A stretch of DNA of 64,000 nt from Rhytidiadelphus loreus (lineage: Eukaryota > Streptophyta > Bryopsida > Hypnales > Hylocomiaceae): NCBI GenBank assembly GCA_947034895.1, contig OX344761.1:39692863-39756862 (forward strand), read 5' to 3'. Shown here piece after piece: positions 23,501 through 35,319 of the stretch (position 1 is its first letter; each line of letters starts with the position of its first letter). Below the pieces are notes generated by a model. The model saw only the letters and a program-made list of their open reading frames with translations. It did not search any database and was not told the origin of the DNA. Both the position numbers and the translations under genes were made by a program.

Positions 23501-24626
23501 TATTTGACACAATTCTAACTAATTCTCCGGTGTCTACAGGTGAATGTGTACCAAGAGAGGCGAGCACTTGCTTTGTCACTGAGTGACACCAAAAGTGCTG
23601 TCAGCAAACTTCACCGCATGATAGATGTTATTCTTCTTATTGTGGTGGTTGTTCTTTGGCTTCTGATCTTGGACGTTGCTACTACCCAGCTCCTGGTTCT
23701 TGTTTCGTCTCAACTGCTCATTTTGGTGTTCATTTTCGGGAACACACTGAAGACTGTTTTCGAGGCCATCATCTTCGTCTTTGTTTATCACCCATTCGAT
23801 GTGGGTGATCGCTGCGTCGTTGATGGGACTATGGTACACATACTCCCAATGATCGTAACATGTGTAAAACCAGGCATTTTGCTTAGCTCTGATTTCCCAA
23901 ATAGCCTGCTCTTTTCTTAATACAGCGATAGTATTCCAGAGTTGTATGTAACAAAGTTTGACTCAGAAAACTGTTGCAATGTTGTGGCAGTATGTGGTTG
24001 AGGAGATGAACATTTTGACAACGGTGTTACTTGGAGATTTTAACGCGAAGATTTGGTATCCGAACTCGGTGCTTGCCACCAAGCCTATAACGAATTATTA
24101 CCGCAGCCCAGATATGGGTGATATGTTTAAATTCTTCATTGCAGCGACCACCACTGCTGATAAGATCGGACGGCTCAAAGACAGTATTTGCAGGTGGGTT
24201 TCAGTTCGCGTCCTCTAGATTAGATCGTTAACTATTATGTTGAGTTTTACCGCTGCTTATGGTCAGTTTTATTCTTTTTTGTCCGCGGTTTTTGTTGAAA
24301 TCACGAATCACTTTTTAATCTGCTGTTCTGATATGCTGGCTTTCTTTTACAGTTATATCACCAGCAAGCCTCAGCACTGGAAAGAGACTTTCTCTCTCAA
24401 TTGTATGGATTGTTCACCAGAGACTGGAAGGTTGGAACTCGTTTTGGGGGTTACACACACAATGAACTTCCATAATATTGGGGAGAAGACGACCCGGCGC
24501 TCTGATCTGATTTTGGAAATGAAGAGACTGTTTGAGGAGCTCAAAATTGATTACCATCTTCCTACTCAAGAAGTACACGTGAAGTCTGTTGATGGAACGA
24601 TGATCAACCTCAACCGGTCACTGTGA
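20571..24626 (+). CDS. MSL: MscS-like mechanosensitive ion channel (MSL4-10 class)
   Basis: Five coding exons (20571-22771, 23203-23326, 23540-23833, 23991-24193, 24353-24626) join in frame to 1031 residues. I chose ATG at 20571 because the frame upstream has no earlier ATG. The ~420-residue N-terminus is hydrophilic, ending in Ser/Gly-rich SG repeats. Four membrane segments lie at about residues 425-560. Then come the family-typical SSFHVDTYFERI and LSGPP, an EDDLMRFM linker, two more membrane segments, the pore-lining FIFGNTLKTVFEAIIF, and the MscS beta domain (HPFDVGDRC, VVEEMNILTT, YPNSVLATKPI, YYRSPDMGD). Channels of this class open under membrane tension, usually at the plasma membrane. 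The N-terminus is longer than in Arabidopsis MSL10 (about 730 residues in total). Family assignment is firm; the subgroup is inferred. Confidence 0.93.
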
Positions 24627-26095
24627 CTTAATTCCGGAAGAAAATTGGAGGTGATGCATCAGTGACGCTATTTGAGTTCCCCTATTTCTCTATTGGTTTC
24701 AGTCGCTTATCCGATTGATTAGTAACCTAAATTATTGGTCAGCAACTAGACGCAGACGCTCTTGGAGGTGTATCTTGCAATGCCAACACTCGTGCTGTGT
24801 ATCATACTCGAAGACGGGTTGCAGATATTGACCCAATGCAGGATAATTTCTCCTGTTATCAGAGGAGAGAGATTGGGGTGGCAATTCCTTCGTAGCTTGA
24901 CTGAGGGGCTACCACGTGACGTATGTAGATCGGTAGAATGCCATCTCAATGTCATAAATTCTTCCAACAGGTGGGTATGACCCAATTCACTTGCGGCATG
25001 GCTCATTTTAGTCAGATCGAGGAAACAGGAGAGACAGATGTAGTACATGAATTAGAATTAGTGTAATTTTTGGTTTGAGCGCACTGGTAGTACCTTATTC
25101 AGGAAGTACATGCCCCCCCCCCCCGCCTCTTGTGAATGTGAACTTATTACGCGGCATGGCTAGCTGCTGGGCAACCTCAACTTGGGACCCGGACTGAGTA
25201 CCTGCTTGGAAGATTTGAACTATTATTTATTAAAATTCTTTGGTTACCAATATTAGAGGTACTCTTTCAGGTACACGTTATCTTACTGACTGGCGAAAGA
25301 GTATATGAATTTGTGTGATGTGGTGAATGCCAATTGTGTGCTTCTCGTTGTGGAGTTCTCTGCCAGACTGCAGCTGTTGTGAACCACAGAAGGACTGGAT
25401 GCCAGTGCACCTAAACCTCTCTGACTGACTGTACTCTGGAATTGAGCATTCCCAAACTATCCTGAGGAGAAGAAGTGCATGTCAAGTTTTGAACACCACG
25501 TGGCTTGTCCCCCCAAGCCCCAAGGGAGTGTCATTAGCCACGTTCGGGGATCTTATTTTACCCTCAAACATGTCTTTTTTATTTGTACAGTATAATTCTC
25601 CATTCTCTCATAGTCATTCAACTCATAGACAATCTTTTAAACTGTTTTCTTCATTCTTATTGTTGATTGAAGGCCTAAACTACTATTAAGGATTAATTTT
25701 AGAAAGACCTATTTGGGGCACTTTGAAAATTCATAGATTATTCACATAGTGTTTAAGAAATGTTTTTTTAAGAGAATTGAAATCTCCCTTTGACTACCAA
25801 CAAAATCATTTTCAATATAATAATAGAAACCATTCATATTGAATTACTTGTTCAATTAATTTTAGGTGTGGTTACTTTAACCCTTCAATGACACTAAAGA
25901 TGTTAATTGTTTGATGGATGAAAAAGAATTTGTCCATGTAAGATAGAAGTACAGATGCGCATCCTTAGAATTTTGCGTGAAAAAGGGGAGGTCTTGTACA
26001 ATGGTTTGACCTTCAATTAGTGCTTTTATTTTTTTTAAGCCAGTGATTCACACGATACAAAAAGGGATGATTTTCATGGTCAATAACCTAGCATT
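24627..26095. other. 3' flank of MSL and noncoding DNA
   Basis: The first few hundred bases are less AT-rich and may hold the MSL 3' untranslated region; I cannot place its end. A C run of about 14 lies near 25111-25124. From 25500 on it is AT-rich. No gene seen. Confidence 0.45.
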
Positions 26096-26099
26096 TTAA

Positions 26100-26320
26100 C
26101 CCTTAAATGCTCCGACGTCCATATTATGGACGATGAATAAAGCGTTTGGAGGCACTATTCAGTCCAACTAATTTCTCATTCATCCAATTTAACACTTGAA
26201 CCTTAAAAAGACAACCTTACTTAATGCCCAATTTCATGAAATTATGGTAAATGATATTTTTGTAGAAAGATATAAGCAAAAATGTGCCAAAATTTGAAAA
26301 AGGATTGAGGCGTTAAGGGA
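26100..26320 (+). mobile_element. TTAA-flanked MITE, family C copy 1 (empty-site copy)
   Basis: TTAA at 26096-26099 and 26321-26324 flank 221 bp. The left end is CCCTTAAATGCTCCGACG and the complement of the right end TCCCTTAACGCCTCAATCC. Near the left end is the hairpin CGTCCAT-ATT-ATGGACG, also kept in copy 2. It is noncoding. Confidence 0.7.
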
Positions 26321-26324
26321 TTAA

Positions 26325-27548
26325 AGGTTAAGAATAGGAATTATGCTTGAATGCAAACTCATACAAGTTTATGTGCACTAAAGAAAAAAAATACCTATTT
26401 GGGACATACTCCAATGATGGTTGTATAAGGTGACATATTGTAGACAACAATTGGATGCACACTACTCATTGAATAAGGGCCACTTCACATTGTGTCCGTC
26501 CAAGTCGAGAGTCTGTGGTATTGAGTGGCCAAACTTTGTCAAGAGTTCAAAGAAATGAGCAATAAATAGGCAATAAATAATAGGAATTGGAGCCTTTGGC
26601 TGGCCATAGTTTGGGCATTCATTTCTAGCCGACCCAAAATTCCTCTGAGAGTCCGTCGCCATGTAGACAATTTATTGCCATGTAGGTAGTTGGAGGGTGA
26701 TGGCCTTTGGACTTGTGCCTTCTAGTGTGCCAAACTTTGGTTTTTTTGAAATTTGATTGGTGGAAACCCATGGCCTCTCGACCTTTGGTTGCAGTGTGAA
26801 GTGACCCTAAGATTCTTTGTTTGTACCTTCTCGTCCACTCATCTCTTTTACCTCCTTGCTAAAGGGATAAGTGCCAAAGCTAACCTTAATAGGTGAGTCT
26901 ACAAGACCATAATGGATTCAAATGAAAAATCCACATTTATATTGAATAAAATATTCATTCTTGAAAAGAAAAAAAATCGTTTTCGTTTTTCGTGCAGTCT
27001 TCCGCATCCTCAGATTAGTGCACGTTGAGCTCAACTTCCCAACGAATTTCCCATGTCCTACAGGCCTGCTGAAATGCTTAAGTTATCTGCAGAAATAGGT
27101 AATTCTACCATAAGTGAACCTTACCAAACCTTGTTAATTTTGTTTGGACTTTGGAGTGTGAATTTCACAGTCCAGTACATTTTCTGCTGGCATCCCAACG
27201 TACGACCTGGCTCAGCCAAAACGGTCCATTGCCGTGCTAATGGAACTGAACTTCCAGTACTGTAGCGAGTTAGCGTCTGATGAGTGACAGCTCTGTCTGT
27301 CTGTCTGTCAGACGTAAGTTTTAGTGCAGATTGCAAGAGCTGAGCTTAAGCTTATCTTTAATTCGTGTGACGAACTGACGATGGTGTTCAGTTGGGTTGG
27401 AGCAAGTCGTCATGTCTTTTCTGCAGCCAGCAAGTGCGAGAAGCTGTACTTACTTTCTGTCAAAATTCAAGCGTGAGAACTGACTCCGTCGGAGCTCGCT
27501 CTGTCTGTCTGTGGCTTCCTTGTTGTTGTCAGAGGATTGATCGACACC
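26325..27548. other. Noncoding DNA
   Basis: No supported gene. (TCTG)n runs occur at about 27290-27310 and 27499-27515 within two similar GCTCTGTCTGTCTGT contexts. The 27000-27540 stretch is less AT-rich, but its frames are short and unrecognised. Confidence 0.45.
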
Positions 27549-27552
27549 TTAA

Positions 27553-28475
27553 CCCCTAAAGGACCGGACTGTTTTTTTTGGCTGTGTAGAAATTTTGGGC
27601 AGGTACCTACGAGCGGAGATTTTTATATTTGGGGCTGAAATTTTAATAGAATGTGGGGGCAAGGAATATCTTTCATATGCACCAAATTTCATGACATTTG
27701 GAAATACGAGTCAAAAGTTATAGCCTAATATGTTACTTTTTTTTCCAGCTGGGCAGTTCGGGCAGATCAGAAAAAATCACTTTTTTCATAAATAAAAATT
27801 TGGAATTGATTTTCTAGAGTTTTATATACACGCAAAAGCTTTGAATCATTCCATTTTGATCAATGAGTCAAAAGTTATGAGGATTTTTTGTTTGCGGCCA
27901 ATTTTGGATTTCCTATTCTAAAATAAACTTTGAAATCCTTTATCTTACCCAATTTTCATTATTTTTGGACAAAAATAAAATCGTAGGATGTAGGTACATT
28001 ATTACAACATTTCGACCACTGGGATTGGAAATTTCCAATTTCATATTTAAATTGTAAATAATTTAGTATTTTTAATCATTCTCTACTACTACCTACTTGC
28101 TATTTTTTTCCTATATGTTGTGCTATTCCAAATGATCTGAAATTTTTCAATCATGTGGCCAACTTGTCTAGGAAAAGAAATCCAGAGAAGCACCACCATT
28201 TAGGTCATTTTTTCATAGAAATGTGAGCTTGTGAAGTGCAGCTGCCCTGCATTTCGCAGGGTAAAAAAAATGATTTTAGTTAATTTGAATGCTTATATCT
28301 TGCAATCCACCCGGCGGAAATGTTTGAAATTTTTACCACATGTTTTTTATACTATATAATATAAGATCCTACAGTTAGATATGTAAAAAAAAAAATTAAT
28401 TTTTTTGGGTACTTGTACTAGAAATGGCAGTTTTGGAGCGTTTTTGGTGAAAGTATAGTGACGGTCCTTTAAGGG
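27553..28475 (+). mobile_element. TTAA-flanked MITE, family B copy 2
   Basis: TTAA lies at 27549-27552 and 28476-28479. The left end is CCCCTAAAGGACCGG and the complement of the right end CCCTTAAAGGACCGT, a near-perfect 15-bp inverted end. It is 923 bp, noncoding, and the best-preserved copy of family B in the window. Confidence 0.8.
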
Positions 28476-28538
28476 TTAACTTATGTCGGCCTGCTAGAGT
28501 CCCTGAAACACAAAAGGCTGTCTGCTTGCCATCTGCTA

Positions 28539-28949
28539 AGGTAGTATGCTCTAAAAGCGCTCCCCTTCTTCAAACCACTCCTATTTTGGGGTGAAAAATG
28601 GAAACCAAGTGATCCTTAAATGGACCACTGTAACAATTGAATATATCAAGAAAAAAATTATTTTTCTATTGCAAGAGCCAATCATTGCCTTTGGTTTTTG
28701 CACATCTATTTACAAACTGCAAGTGAACAGATTTTGGGAGACCTATGGTCACAAATAGGTGCCTATACCCTGAATCTTTGAAAATTTATAAGTAATTCAA
28801 AAATACTTGGAAAATTACAAAACCACTTGTGTTAGTTTCCACATCCATTTTTCTTTCTCTGAATAATGATCTAAAAATAATTATGCCCACTTCAGCCTAT
28901 GAAAAAGGTAGACCAGCTCTTAAATGGTCGCTTTTAGAGCATACTACCT
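28539..28949 (+). mobile_element. TA-flanked MITE, family E copy 3, perfect inverted ends
   Basis: TA is at 28537-28538 and 28950-28951. The terminal repeats begin AGGTAGTATGCTCTAAAA and match perfectly over at least 21 bp (24 bp counting the symmetric flank). It is 411 bp and noncoding. Its interior phrase GGTCACAAATAGGTGCCTAT is shared with family F, so families E and F are related. Confidence 0.82.
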
Positions 28950-28951
28950 TA

Positions 28952-31900
28952 GCCCTACATCAACGTTCACAGAATTGGCTAAAATTCGCTCCATTGTTAC
29001 TTCAAATTTTCAGTAGCTAAATGTATTGTTCATTATATGGGAGAAAATCCTTGGGAAAATTAGATTTGAGCGAAAACTACAACAAACCATAGAATTTGAT
29101 AGTTGATTTGCAATCTCCTCCACACTGGATTTTGCATTTCATTTATATATTTTAGTGTTACAATACTCCCAATAATCTTTTATGACTATCTTGTAAAATC
29201 CTTTTTTTTCTATTTAAAAAAAAAATGCTACTGACTCTCTTAGGGTAGCCAAAGTTGATGCTTGTTTGTCTTGAAGGTAGCATATTGCACTAAACTCCAT
29301 AAATTAGTTTTTGGGATCATTAGTTTGCATCTCTCCAACATGCACAGCTTTTATGCTTACCTTTGTATTAGATTTTTCAAAATAGTGAGGTAACTACGCC
29401 TAAAATTGCACAAATAAGCAATTCAGGATGATTCCCATTATTGTATTGGAATTTCTTTTGTGGGATCATGTTGGTAGTGAAAAGGGGATTTTAGATTCTC
29501 TTCGAATGCATTTTTTTGGCACCATATGAATAAACTACGAATTTTCAAAGTGCTGAAAATAGGTGTTCTTGAAAGTGATCACAAAGCCTCATGAATAGTA
29601 GGAATACATTTTAGGCAAGAATCTCTAGTGCGCGGTTTTAGGAAGCGTGCAATTTTAGGCGTGGTTACCTTAAGGTCGATACACCTAAAATCAATAAGGT
29701 AAAAGGTAAAACAACCCATTGTGGTCAGAATTCGGAGTTTGCCTTCATGCCATTGCTGAATTTTTTTTCCTGATAAAGACAAATGTGAGAAACAATGAGA
29801 GGAATTGAAATTGTATTTTTTTCTTGCAAAAGTATGAGTTTGTTTTGAATGTTTGAAGTAAGTTGTCCATCATAGTCCAAAAGAGTCTCTAAACTATCCT
29901 AGAATCAACAAAAATTGTTAGTATGTATAATGCTCGTATTCACTTATTAATAGCAATTACAATGTTTTCTAAAGGTGTAAGGCCTAAAAAAGTCACATCC
30001 TACAATGAATTTATAATGAAAAGTTAAAAGTTCCTAATGAAGTCACTAACCATTCCATTACTATCAGCTAAGACATTGATTGCAGTCCAAATCTCATTTA
30101 GTGAAAAAAACCCGTATTGGAGTCATTCCCTAGGTGTCCAATACGGGGTCTTTTGGTTGCAATGGGTTGTTCTACCTTAGTACCCTCCAAAACCAATAGT
30201 GCACCTAAAATCAACATAGAGAAATAACTCCAATATATTACTAGGTTAGTATGAATTAAAGGCAAGTTCATATTAAGTTTCACTTATAACTACAAGTAGC
30301 TATAGAAATTCTACCAATATTACCTACAATGGTTAAGGAGGCTCTACAGTAACATCAATTTAAATTTTTTTTTTTTATAATGTAGTAGTCTTAGGTTATT
30401 CAACATGTTAGCCCAAAATCCATACTATGTAGTGGAGCTGTACATTTGATGCACCTAAATATAGGCCACTACTAAATATTGTCATTTTTCATAGGGTGTC
30501 TATTTTGAATGTACTTACCTTGTTATATGTGATCTTGAGTAGAGTGATGAAGAAATTTTGGATTTGCAATTGAGGATGCATGAATGCATAGAGTATACAT
30601 TGCTCTATACATTAAAATTGTCTAGGCTTGCAAATTCTCATAGTGAATCAGAACTCCTATACCCCCAAGTGCACCCGCAAAATACAACAAGCAATAAATT
30701 TGTAGATTATGGATGAAATATCCATTATTCATTCAAATGTGTGTATAATCATTCAAATGTGATGATGTCAACCTACTTTAAAGGAGATAATGGATGAATT
30801 TTAGATATTTAACCATCTCAAAAAGTATAATCTACTTTGCAAAACATTGCAAAGTCTATTCCCTAAGAATTACAAGCTTCTTGTGTAGAGTATCTCATGC
30901 ACAAATTTAAGTTAAACGAGGCAAGATAGAGTGATTTCAAATTTATCCATTGTCCATTCCAAGCATTAACACTTAAAGGACATTGCAAGCCCATAGGCAT
31001 TCTAAAAATCAAAACTTGAATTTTCACATAAATTTTGGTTTTAAATGTTTTTAAGCTCCAAATAAAAAAATACAACTCTAGTAATCTAATTTTCACTCCA
31101 TTTGAATTTTTAGAAAATTATTAAAATTATAATTTTTATAATACTTTAAAGATAACATCTTGAAAGCTTAAAATACACCTTTTTTGAACTTTTTCTATTA
31201 AATTTTTCTTGGTGTGAACTCAAAGAGGGCATCAATTACACTATGATGTTTCTCCCCATTGTTTCCATTTAAAAAAAATACATCATACTATTTAAAGCAT
31301 TTTTGTGATTACTCTGATTTTTACAAAGAATTTTCTTTAAAAAAATCATATAAAATCATATGAAACTTCACTACTTTAGCATTTAGGATTTTCTTTTCAC
31401 TATTTGTGAATGAAGATGATTGAGTTTTCAACAACTTTTGGAATTGTGCACACCATAAGTCAAGATAATTTGCCAATGGCTAATTGTACCATAGAAACAA
31501 TTTGATGGAGTTTTAAGATACCTTTAATTGTTGGTAAGAGATCACTTAAGCACCCCCCCGAGTGCTTCAACTAATTTGGAGGATCAAATATCCAACTATA
31601 AACTAATAGATATAATCAAGACAAATCCGAAAGACAAATCAAAAGAGTGCAGTTTAGAAGAGTGGTTTGATGAGGTTCAAACAAAAATTGTACAATAAAA
31701 CAAATTAAAGTCCGTATAGTTGGATCTATCATTCCTTTGAAACTCATATTTCATTATAAAAATTGATATCAAGAAATATAAATTTGTTGTAAACTTTATT
31801 TTAAATCTAGGATCAATGATTTATATGTATAAAAATTGTAATGAGTTTGAGATGTGAAATCTTAAAATTGAAGCACTTTCTAGATTTTCATGTTACATGC

Positions 31901-31985
31901 CCACATTTAACAACTTTGGGACTTTAGAAAGTCTAAAATTAGTAATGGTCATCACGAGGAAAAAAAACTAGTCATCAAGAGATAA
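28952..31985. other. AT-rich noncoding DNA
   Basis: No coding sequence, RNA gene or terminal repeats that I can support across this stretch. Confidence 0.45.
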
Positions 31986-31990
31986 TTTAA

Positions 31991-32035
31991 AACATCGGGA
32001 GATCTAGGCAAAACATTGGAAGATCTCCCGATGTT
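31991..32035. repeat. Perfect 15-bp stem hairpin
   Basis: AACATCGGGAGATCT (31991-32005) pairs exactly with AGATCTCCCGATGTT (32021-32035) across a 15-nt loop. A third related arm (AGATCTCCGGATGTTTT) follows at about 32044. The context is AT-rich. The role is unknown. Confidence 0.75.
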
Positions 32036-32054
32036 ATTATCTACAGATCTCCGG

Positions 32055-32971
32055 ATGTTTTGTTCAGAAATCTTTAAATAGTCCAGAAGTAGTTAAATGT
32101 GGCATTTATTTAGTAACATTAGAAGAGATTTCGGGGTCCCAGAGGGCCGTTTCAGGGCTGTTCCCGGTGTTGTTCCCTCGATAGTGAAAGAACGCCGCTG
32201 TCAGATTTATTTATTTTTTAAAATAAAAATAAAAAAAATAAAAATTTTAAGTTCTTAAAATGAAAAACAAAGTTTAATTCTTTTATTAATTTTTTTATTT
32301 TGAAAAAACTGACCTGACAGTCTCTTGGCTAGGTCAGCACAGGCAGGGAATGGTGGGTTTCCGGCGGTTCTCAAGGGGGTTTCATATTGGGAACTCGCAG
32401 CCCTCTCTGAAAGCCAAAACACATGTAATGTCGGGTTTATTTTTGGACGATAAATTTTTTATTCAAGAAAACTAAGATTTAAAATAAAATATATTTCTTT
32501 GTTATCGATTGTAGAATACTTTTGTAAATGAGTTTTTAGAATCCATGCAATAAATTTGAGATGGACAACAAACATCTGAATTTAGGAGTATTTTGATGGA
32601 TGAAATGTTAAAATTCTTATTCGTTAAAGGAATTTCAATTCCATTTTAGAACTATTAAAGATTTATTTTTTCCTTCTATCTTATACACACGTCTACATAA
32701 CGATTCTTTAAAGATTGAAAATTAAATGTCTTTTTTAAATAAAGAAATTGAGACTCTACACTTGATTCTTGAAAGCAATTTTTTTTATTAATTTGAAATC
32801 TATAGTACAAAATTTTCAAGTCAAAAAACCTACTTATGGAAGTTTTTTTTTTGTAGATATCCTAGTTGGTTTAAATTTTGAATTTTTGATGTACCGTTGA
32901 GTGTGGTTTTACTTTAGTTTGGCATGTTATTTTTAAGTTTTGTGTCTAATTTGGTAATTTTGAGATGTGAT
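32055..32971. other. Noncoding DNA
   Basis: Two GC-richer patches (about 32130-32205 and 32310-32420) enclose an A/T block and share short inverted phrases, but I could not define an element. The rest is AT-rich. Confidence 0.35.
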
Positions 32972-32975
32972 TTAA

Positions 32976-33490
32976 CCCCTAAAGGTTAGAAACTACGAAT
33001 TTCACCAAAAACGCTCCAAAACTGCCATTTCTGATACAAAGCACCAAATTTTAGATGAAAAACATTTTTGGACACATGTAACTATAGGATCATGTAGTAA
33101 AATAGTTTGAAAAGATGTGGAAAAAATTTCAGAATTTCCCACCATGTACATTGCAAGATATTATCGTTTGAAGTGACAAAAATCCTTTTTTGGGCCCTGT
33201 GAAAAAATGTCATAGGGCAGCTACACTTCACAAGGTCACATTTGTATGAAAAATATCCTAAATGGTGGTTACTCTTTGGATTCATTCTTCAAGTCAAGTT
33301 GGCTACATGCTTGAAAATTTTTAGATCGTTTGGAATTGCACAACATATACGAAAAAAATAGTAAGTAGAAAGAAGTACAAAGTGATTCAAAACACTAAAT
33401 TGTTGAGAATTTAATCATAAAACTGAAAAATTCCAATCCCAATGGTAGGAATGTAGTAATAAACAATCTACATCGTACATTTTTTGGAAT
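32976..33490 (-). mobile_element. TTAA-flanked MITE, family B copy 3, truncated
   Basis: TTAA (32972-32975) is followed by CCCCTAAAGGTTAG and the family's inner phrase ACGCTCCAAAACTGCCATTTCT, matching the complement of the right half of copy 2. Similarity stops near 33490, about 65 bp before the Harbinger element, and no second TTAA end was found. Confidence 0.6.
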
Positions 33491-33876
33491 GTTACAATAG
33501 CAAGTACAATAGTTGGTGAAGGAATTGTGGGAAGTGATTTAGATGTTAAAGATCGGTTCCCACCTGGCGCTAGTGGTCAAAATTGTGTACAGTGGTACAA
33601 TTGAAATTTCAGACGCAGTCCCACTTGCGGTGGTTGGGGAATGCCGATCCTTGTTGGACGGAAAGGTGGCCCACAAAAAGAGCGGTGCCATGGAAGGTGA
33701 TGGCCGGAAATGAATTTTAAATGGGTGGAGTTAAAGAGTGAAATAAGTAGCACCCGAAATAGGAGGAAACGTAGATTTGGGACTTATATGACCGCTTGTA
33801 GTTAATGGCAGCTGGAGGGGCCGATTAAGTAACACCGGCAGTAGTACTTGTACATGTAATTCAAGCAAATAAAAAA

Positions 33877-34253
33877 ATGAGTCACCGCCACCAAATACAG
33901 GCACTACGTAGTTTTACCTCAACTGAAGGATTGAATGTCGACAAGTGCGCGCACAATAGAGAATCAGAGCAAGTAGAATTGAGATTTCAGTCCAACGTCC
34001 GTGCTTGCATCGTCACAAACACTGAGTTAGTCGGAACTGTAGTTACATCAATCAGTTCTACAGTGGTGAGTGTACGCACTACGTTTTGCATGCTGTGCAT
34101 GCGATCTCATCGTGAAGTGCTCCAAAAAGAAACGATTCTGTCACTGACTTGAATACTTGCAATTGTAACGAGAATCAAGGGAGTGCAAGATGGACAGCAG
34201 GCAAGAAATGTGCACTTACGGAGGCAAACATGCAGTTGCTCCTCCACTGCCCC
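33877..34253 (+). pseudogene. Possible 5' exons of the Harbinger Myb/SANT-like gene
   Basis: An open frame runs from 33877 to 34152, and another coding-like stretch ends ...RWTAGKKCALTEANMQ before the inserted element. With the insertion removed, CCCCAAA joins GTAAGTC, a good splice donor. The link to the ORF at 35320 is inferred, not shown. Confidence 0.3.
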
Positions 34254-34835
34254 CTAGGGGAGGACACTCTCACTACATTTGGGGTACCTACGTGCGGCGG
34301 TGGAAAAAGTAATTCATGTAATTCACCTTGAATAAACTATAATTTCATTCTAAAATTTTGAGCTTTGTTTAACAATGACTAAAGGTTTCTATTGACAAAA
34401 AATTCAATTCCAAATAACATAAGATATATTGTCTAGAAAGGGTTGAAAAATGAACTAAAATGGCATGTTCTCCAACTAAAATATTTATAGAGCTCACATG
34501 AAGATGACTATTGCATCAATATTCAACCAAAATAAACTTTCAATAGAAAGCTATTCTATATAAATTTTTTTTCATTTTTCAAATTTTTTTTCTTATATAA
34601 TATAGAGGTGTGAAAGTTATTTTCAGCTTTACAGTGTATCTTTTTTCTTCAAAAATTTATAACTAATTACTATTAGCACAAAAAAATACCAATAATTCAA
34701 AACATAAACTTATAAAGTAGTAAAATCTATCCATAATTTTTTTTTTGAAAAAGAAATTAAATTTTAAGGTGTATTACTTGTTTTACTTTTTCCGCCGCAC
34801 GTAGTTTGCTAAAACATAGGGAGTGTCCTCCCCGG
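34254..34835 (-). mobile_element. 582-bp non-autonomous element, family D copy 2
   Basis: It starts CTAGGGGAGGACACTC and ends, in complement, CCGGGGAGGACACTC. Further in, both sides carry TACGTGCGGCGG followed by AAAAAGTAA. Flanks CACTGCCCC and GACTGCCCC give an 8-bp exact (9-bp with one mismatch) target duplication, as in hAT or Mutator-like elements. It is the same length as copy 1 (39913-40494) in opposite orientation, and almost identical by eye. It interrupts the Harbinger element. Confidence 0.8.
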
Positions 34836-35319
34836 GACTGCCCCAAAGTAAGTCTACTACTTCAGTCCTGTTGGTTCTCCATTTGTCTTCAAATTCTGAC
34901 CTGCACAACACAAACAAACACTCCGATGCTACAATGAGAGTTTGCTTTACAGTGGACGATGCCATGAGTAGAAACAGGTTCTAGAATCTTACATGAAGAA
35001 GTCGTTGGCGTCCGTTATTGCTCCTTTTGGCATGCATAATGCACATATCCAAATTCAACATCCTTTTGGAGAGCATGTGCAACTTTCATTAATAATCCTT
35101 GTAGCAATAGAACTTGTTGCCATAGTTCTGACTTTTCACAAATCATGGTCTTCACTTCCTTGCAGGTTCCCCTGCTGATGCAAGGCAACTTGTAGGAGTG
35201 CGGAACAGTCCCGCAGTTGCATCACCAGGGTCTGCTGCCAAGATTCAAGTAAGTGGCTTTGCATCAATCACCAAGTTATGAATTCCGGTTATTTTCAATG
35301 CCTTTGCGATGGACCAGCT

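Noticed and set aside
34783..34965. Minus-strand open frame spanning the end of the 582-bp element
   Set aside because: It reads from Harbinger DNA into the inserted element, so it is not an ancestral gene.
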